In this document: positions 60,810 through 64,000 of the stretch, in pieces
Layout of the letters: every line of letters begins with the position of its first letter
How positions within the stretch are numbered: the stretch's first letter is position 1
Source of the DNA: Wenzhouxiangella sp. XN79A
GTDB taxonomy: Bacteria; Pseudomonadota; Gammaproteobacteria; Xanthomonadales; Wenzhouxiangellaceae
Direction: 5' to 3'
NCBI RefSeq assembly: GCF_012272825.1
Contig: NZ_JAAWWS010000145.1
Coordinates: forward strand, 186,001-250,000
Length of the DNA stretch: 64,000 nt
Translations under genes and position numbers: made by a program
The notes under the pieces: generated by a model
What the model saw: only the letters and a program-made list of their open reading frames with translations
Told to the model about the DNA's origin: nothing
The model's database searches: none

Positions 60810-62342
60810 ATGAAAAGAAAGACCTTGACGACTGCGGTACTCGCAGGTCTGACGGGCGTTGCGGGGATGGTCAGCGTTTCCAACGCTGTTAACCTGAACC
60901 CGGACGGCCTGGGTCAGGTCCTCCTGTACCCGTACTATTCCGCCCGCGGCGGCAATGACACGCTGATTTCCATTGTCAACACCACTGACAATGCCAAGTC
61001 TGTCAAAGTCCGTTTCCTGGAAGCCCTGAACTCTCGCGAAGTTCTCGACTTCAACCTCTACATGTCGGAATACGACGTGTGGGTGGCGGCGATCACCGGC
61101 AATGCTGCCGGCGGCGGCTCCCTGATCATTCCGGATTCGTCCTGCACCGTTCCGTACTTCTTCGGTCAGGGTACGTTCGCGGATGAAACCGCGCGCTTCG
61201 GCTCCGTCGACTTCGTCGACTTCGCCTACACCGGTCCGAACGACGACTCCGGCCCGCAGGGCATCGAGCGTACGGCTTCCGGTTACATCGAAGTCATCGA
61301 AATGGGCACGCTGGTCGACATCACCGAAGGTTCGGCCGCGGCTGCAACCCACGTGCTGACCAACGTTCCGGGCCCGGGCGGCGCTACCGTCGAAGTTCCG
61401 CGTCCGGCCGACTGCCAGCAGCTGGTCGATGCATGGACCGTCTTCGGTGGCACCGGTGGGTACTGGATCCAGGACGAGCTGATCGACCACGAAATGCCGT
61501 CCGGCGGCCTGTTCGGTGGCGGCAGCATCATCAACGTCGCCGAAGGCACGATGTTCAGCTACAACGCTGATGCCATCGATGCATTCTCGACCGCGATCCT
61601 GCACACCGATCCGGGTGACATCTTCCCGAACCTGAACTCGGGCGACAACGTCTCGAACGTGTTCATCAACGGTGTCGTCGATACGCAGACCTGGCTGGAA
61701 GGCGTCGAAGCCGTTTCCGCCAACGTCCTGTACGACACGGTCATGAACGAGTACGTGATCGATCCGGCCATCAACTCGCGTTCGGAGTGGGTGATCAACT
61801 TCCCGACCAAGCGTTTCTACGTTGACGGCGCGTTCGCCATCGACACCCCGCCGGTGGATCCGTTCACCGTCGCGTGGACCGGTGACGCCTGCGAGCCGGT
61901 GGCCTTCCAGTTCTGGGATCGCGAAGAAGCTCCGTCGAACCCGGTCATCCAGCCGCCGATCATCTCGCCGCCGCCGCCGACCCCGCCGGGTTCCGGTCCG
62001 TTCACCCTCTGCTACGAAACGAACGTGATTCGCTTCGATCAGACCGGTGGTGCGGTTCCGACCGAAAGTGAAATCCTGAAGGAGCCGCGTTTCGCGACGA
62101 TCCCGATGGGCGACTTCACCAGCGGTTGGCTGCGCTTCGAGTTCAACCCGGACGATCCGCCCGTGCACTTCACCCGTCCGTCCGCTGCCGGCATCCAGTA
62201 CCTGGGCCTGCCGACCATCGGTTTCTGGGTGAACACGTACTCCAACGGTCAGCTGGGCGGTGGTACCGTTCTGGCGAACTACGGTGGTACGTTCAAGCAC
62301 CGCGGTAGCCGTCGCCTGCAGATCGCTCCGCCGGCGCCGTAA
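60810..62342 (+). CDS. Abundant exported protein of unknown function
   Basis: 510 residues. Signal peptide about 1-26 (ending VSNA), then a conserved opening LNPDGLGQVLLYPYYSARGG, followed by NDTLISIVNTTDNAKSVKVR and FLEALNSREVLDFNLYMSEY. I recall such sequences in other Gammaproteobacteria without functional names. Four cysteines in the mature part could pair. A Pro-rich linker is at about 385-395, and the C-terminus ends RGSRRLQIAPPAP, with no sorting tail. Codon choice (frequent GGT, CGT, GAA) differs from neighbours and suggests very high expression. Strong promoter, Shine-Dalgarno and terminator agree. It lies right behind the T2SS operon, so it is a possible substrate. Confidence 0.75.
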   Translation: MKRKTLTTAVLAGLTGVAGMVSVSNAVNLNPDGLGQVLLYPYYSARGGNDTLISIVNTTDNAKSVKVRFLEALNSREVLDFNLYMSEYDVWVAAITGNAAGGGSLIIPDSSCTVPYFFGQGTFADETARFGSVDFVDFAYTGPNDDSGPQGIERTASGYIEVIEMGTLVDITEGSAAAATHVLTNVPGPGGATVEVPRPADCQQLVDAWTVFGGTGGYWIQDELIDHEMPSGGLFGGGSIINVAEGTMFSYNADAIDAFSTAILHTDPGDIFPNLNSGDNVSNVFINGVVDTQTWLEGVEAVSANVLYDTVMNEYVIDPAINSRSEWVINFPTKRFYVDGAFAIDTPPVDPFTVAWTGDACEPVAFQFWDREEAPSNPVIQPPIISPPPPTPPGSGPFTLCYETNVIRFDQTGGAVPTESEILKEPRFATIPMGDFTSGWLRFEFNPDDPPVHFTRPSAAGIQYLGLPTIGFWVNTYSNGQLGGGTVLANYGGTFKHRGSRRLQIAPPAP

Positions 62343-62390
62343 GTCTCGTGTATTCGACCGGTCGGCCTCCGGCCGGTCACCACGAAACAC

Positions 62391-62419
62391 AAAGGGCCGC
62401 CCTCGGGCGGCCCTTTTTT
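62391..62419 (+). terminator. Strong intrinsic terminator of the exported-protein gene
   Basis: GGGCCGCCC (62394-62402), loop TC, GGGCGGCCC (62405-62413) followed by six T. AAA before and TTT after extend the stem. It is a near-ideal Rho-independent terminator. The T tract runs directly into the regulatory box at 62417. Confidence 0.9.
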
Positions 62420-62450
62420 AAACTTTTCTTAACCGGGTCTGTCCTACATT
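62417..62450 (+). promoter_or_regulatory. PmrA-like direct-repeat box plus -10 (second copy)
   Basis: TTTAAA (62417-62422) and CTTAAC (62428-62433) are spaced by five bases. Eleven bases later comes TACATT (62445-62450). The segment CTTAACCGGG-x-CTG-x-CCTA matches 11767-11785 in 17 of 19 positions, with the same box-to--10 distance. Predicted transcription start is near 62457, before the ATG at 62515. Confidence 0.55.
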
Positions 62451-62514
62451 GGCAACCCTGGTCCCGGCCCGCAGCGGTCGGTCTGTACGTTTCGAATTCC
62501 CGAGTCTCCAATCC

Positions 62515-63585
62515 ATGAATCATTCCGAATCGAACGAACGGGTTGCGCGTTGCCTGCAGCCGGTTCGCTGTCTTTCCGCGCTCGTCCTGGCAGTGCTCGC
62601 GGGCACCGCGTTCGCTCAGTCCCAGAGCATCATCCTCGACACATCGCCGACGCCGACCACGATCGAGTTGCTCGACGGCACCGATGTACTGCTCGATCCG
62701 CTGTCCGGAAACATTACTGCCACGCCGCTGGACCCGGCGGCCTGCTCGGCGACGACCGACTGTTCCGATGTCCAGGTGTCGATTACTTCGTTCAACGTCT
62801 CGCCGTCCACGGTGACCCAGGGCCAGACCACGAACTTCGGCTGGAACGGGCGCGGTGCCTGGGAATGCCAGGGCGCGGGCCTCCCGGCCACGACCTGGAA
62901 CGGTACGAAGCTGCCGGCCGGAAACCAGGCCGTGTCGACAGCGGCGCTGTCCCCGGATACCTACACCGTGACGCTCGAATGCAGTAACGGTCCGGTGACC
63001 GACACGGCCGACGTTTCGCTGACGGTCATCCCCGGCGGAGGTGGCGGTGGCGGCGTTCCTGCGTTCTGCGTCGATGACGGCCGCGTTCCGCCCGCAGGCC
63101 TGACCCAGGACACGGCGATCATCGACGGGAGTTCAACGGTGACGCAGACCTGGCTACAGCTGTTCGGCCAGGACTTCCCGCAGGGCAACGGTCGCGATAC
63201 GGCGATTCAGCGTGATCGCTACGCGTCGCTGCAATTCGACACCGACGGGCTTGCGACCGGCGTCAGCGGGCGCGTGACCTTCGACGTTCTGCAGACCTTT
63301 GTCCCGAGCGGCCAGAAGATCGTCACGCTGAGCCAGTGTCCGGGTGATTTCACCGACCTGAACGACAACAACTGCAAGCGGTTCCTCGGCCAGGGTTCGG
63401 TCCGTTGGGCGATCAATTCCGGTGGCGGTTTCGACTGCGTCCTTCAGCCGAACACGACCTACTACCTGAACATCCTGTATACCGACAACGATGACGCGCC
63501 GTACGACGACTGGGCCTGCACAGGCGCGTCGAACCCGACGACGGCCACCCAGTGCGGCGATATCATCAACTCGCTGGTCAACTGA
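62515..63585 (+). CDS. Exported protein with Ig-like domain, unknown function
   Basis: 356 residues from the ATG at 62515 (an upstream TTG frame start at 62449 would overlap the -10 and is rejected). A long signal peptide ends near GTAFAQSQS. A region reading VSITSFNVSPSTVTQGQTTN, with ALSPDTYTVTLECSNG and ADVSLTVIPGG, looks like an Ig/PKD-type beta-sandwich. A Gly7 linker separates it from a C-terminal domain with six cysteines (VPAFCVDDGR to DDWACTGAS and TQCGDI). The box at 62417 ties its expression to the two-component system by inference. No CTERM tail. Confidence 0.75.
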   Translation: MNHSESNERVARCLQPVRCLSALVLAVLAGTAFAQSQSIILDTSPTPTTIELLDGTDVLLDPLSGNITATPLDPAACSATTDCSDVQVSITSFNVSPSTVTQGQTTNFGWNGRGAWECQGAGLPATTWNGTKLPAGNQAVSTAALSPDTYTVTLECSNGPVTDTADVSLTVIPGGGGGGGVPAFCVDDGRVPPAGLTQDTAIIDGSSTVTQTWLQLFGQDFPQGNGRDTAIQRDRYASLQFDTDGLATGVSGRVTFDVLQTFVPSGQKIVTLSQCPGDFTDLNDNNCKRFLGQGSVRWAINSGGGFDCVLQPNTTYYLNILYTDNDDAPYDDWACTGASNPTTATQCGDIINSLVN

Positions 63586-63639
63586 CCTTGCGCGGGCCGG
63601 GGAACCCGGCCTGCGTTTCGCGATCAAACCGCAGGTTTC

Positions 63640-63665
63640 TCCCGCCCGGATCCTTCCGGGCGGGA
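63640..63665. terminator. Hairpin after the exported-protein gene
   Basis: TCCCGCCCGG (63640-63649), six-base loop, CCGGGCGGGA (63656-63665). It is a perfect 10-bp stem followed by TCGTCTT, a weak T-run, between two genes in the same direction. A probable terminator. Confidence 0.6.
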
Positions 63666-63702
63666 TCGTCTTGAATCCCCGGAACTCGAAGGAGTCACCG
63701 CC

Positions 63703-64000
63703 ATGCGATCCATCGCAATTCTCGCTCTGATCCTGTCCTGCACTTCGTCGCTGGCGATCGAACGCAGCGTCGAGATCGAACTGGAAAGTCCCTTGATCGC
63801 CAGCCGCGGCGATACCGAAATTTCGATGCTCGACCTCCACGGCCGGATGATGGCCGTCCCCGAGGGCGACCGTGCCGGTGTGGTGTCGTCTCCGGAGCGG
63901 CTGGAGCAACTCATCCAGGACGTTCTCACCGTTCACTTCCTGGCCGAGCGCGGGCGCGAACAGGGCCTGGCCGATACGGTGGACTTCCAAGCCGAGTTGC
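63703..64000 (+). CDS. PpiC/SurA-like peptidyl-prolyl isomerase N-terminus (partial)
   Basis: At least 99 residues, cut by the window end. Signal peptide about 1-18 (ILALILSCTSSLA; the Cys may make it a lipoprotein). The mature start has GDTEISMLDLHGRMMAVPEG and ERLEQLIQDVLTVHFLAERG, then REQGLADTVDF, the helical pattern of the N-terminal chaperone segment of parvulin-type isomerases (SurA/PpiD-like). GAAGGAG lies 8 bases before the ATG. Such a chaperone next to secreted proteins and a T2SS would make sense for export folding. The catalytic domain lies outside the window. Confidence 0.65.
   Translation, partial: MRSIAILALILSCTSSLAIERSVEIELESPLIASRGDTEISMLDLHGRMMAVPEGDRAGVVSSPERLEQLIQDVLTVHFLAERGREQGLADTVDFQAEL

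Noticed and set aside
62449-62514. Longer start of the exported protein from TTG at 62449
   Set aside because: It would place the start codon on top of the -10 hexamer and precede the expected transcription start; the signal peptide fits the ATG at 62515.
1-64000. tRNA, rRNA and transposase genes
   Set aside because: I looked for cloverleaf-like and rRNA-like segments and for transposase motifs and saw none. A tRNA finder run would be needed to be certain.

Overview
The window reads as one contiguous piece of a GC-rich gammaproteobacterial chromosome, most like the Xanthomonadales/Wenzhouxiangella side of the class. Three things point there: a type II secretion operon in the Xanthomonas xps order (E-F-G-H-I-J-K-L-M-N-D), an exosortase of the XrtH type, and classical gammaproteobacterial neighbourhoods (xerD-dsbC, holC-valS-pepA-lptFG, holD-like-rimI, aroK-aroB-hemE). 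This placement is inferred from family recognition and gene order, not from a phylogeny. I saw no rRNA, tRNA, CRISPR array, insertion sequence, integrase island or prophage.

Layout. 1-9.4 kb is housekeeping: a leftward aroK-aroB-hemE operon, a family 6 uracil/hypoxanthine DNA glycosylase, exosortase H, an atypical SDR, pdxH, trmH, a TerB-like protein, and leftward yggS-proC-yggT plus a DUF4426 protein. 9.5-14.3 kb holds pilT-pilU and an OmpR-type two-component system with an unusual leader (paired CTTAAC box, -10, then an intrinsic terminator before the regulator). 14.3-16 kb has two leftward envelope proteins. 16-20.3 kb has uspA, an alanine/glycine symporter, trhO and an MscS channel. 20.3-25.7 kb has a repeat-like spacer, proS, a DUF4124 protein, and pssA-holD-like-rimI-nitrilase. 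25.9-33.6 kb is leftward: a large Ser/Thr kinase with a repeat domain, valS, holC and pepA. lptF-lptG follow.

36.4-42.6 kb is a TtpC/TonB2-type energy-transducing operon (DUF3450, TtpC-like, ExbB, ExbD, TonB, TPR protein). Next is a gene made of 36 tandem Lys-rich pentapeptides. It ends in an A9 tract with the heptamer A AAA AAG, and a well-formed helical reading frame continues in the -1 frame behind its stop. Then come xerD, dsbC, purL and a possible exosortase-H-associated membrane protein.

49.3-60.2 kb is the complete gspE-D operon. It is followed by a lipoprotein, a probably very highly expressed exported protein (60.8 kb), a second exported protein (62.5 kb), and a PpiC/SurA-like protein cut by the window edge.

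The most interesting signals are four. (1) A possible -1 frameshift or transcriptional slippage joins the Lys-repeat protein to a 64-residue helical tail. (2) A 19-bp promoter core with a PmrA-like direct-repeat box is shared by the two-component system leader and the secreted protein at 62.5 kb, 50 kb away. (3) A terminated transcript of about 100 nt may be made from the first of these promoters. (4) GspE has lost the whole tetracysteine zinc motif. All were read by eye; none has been tested computationally.
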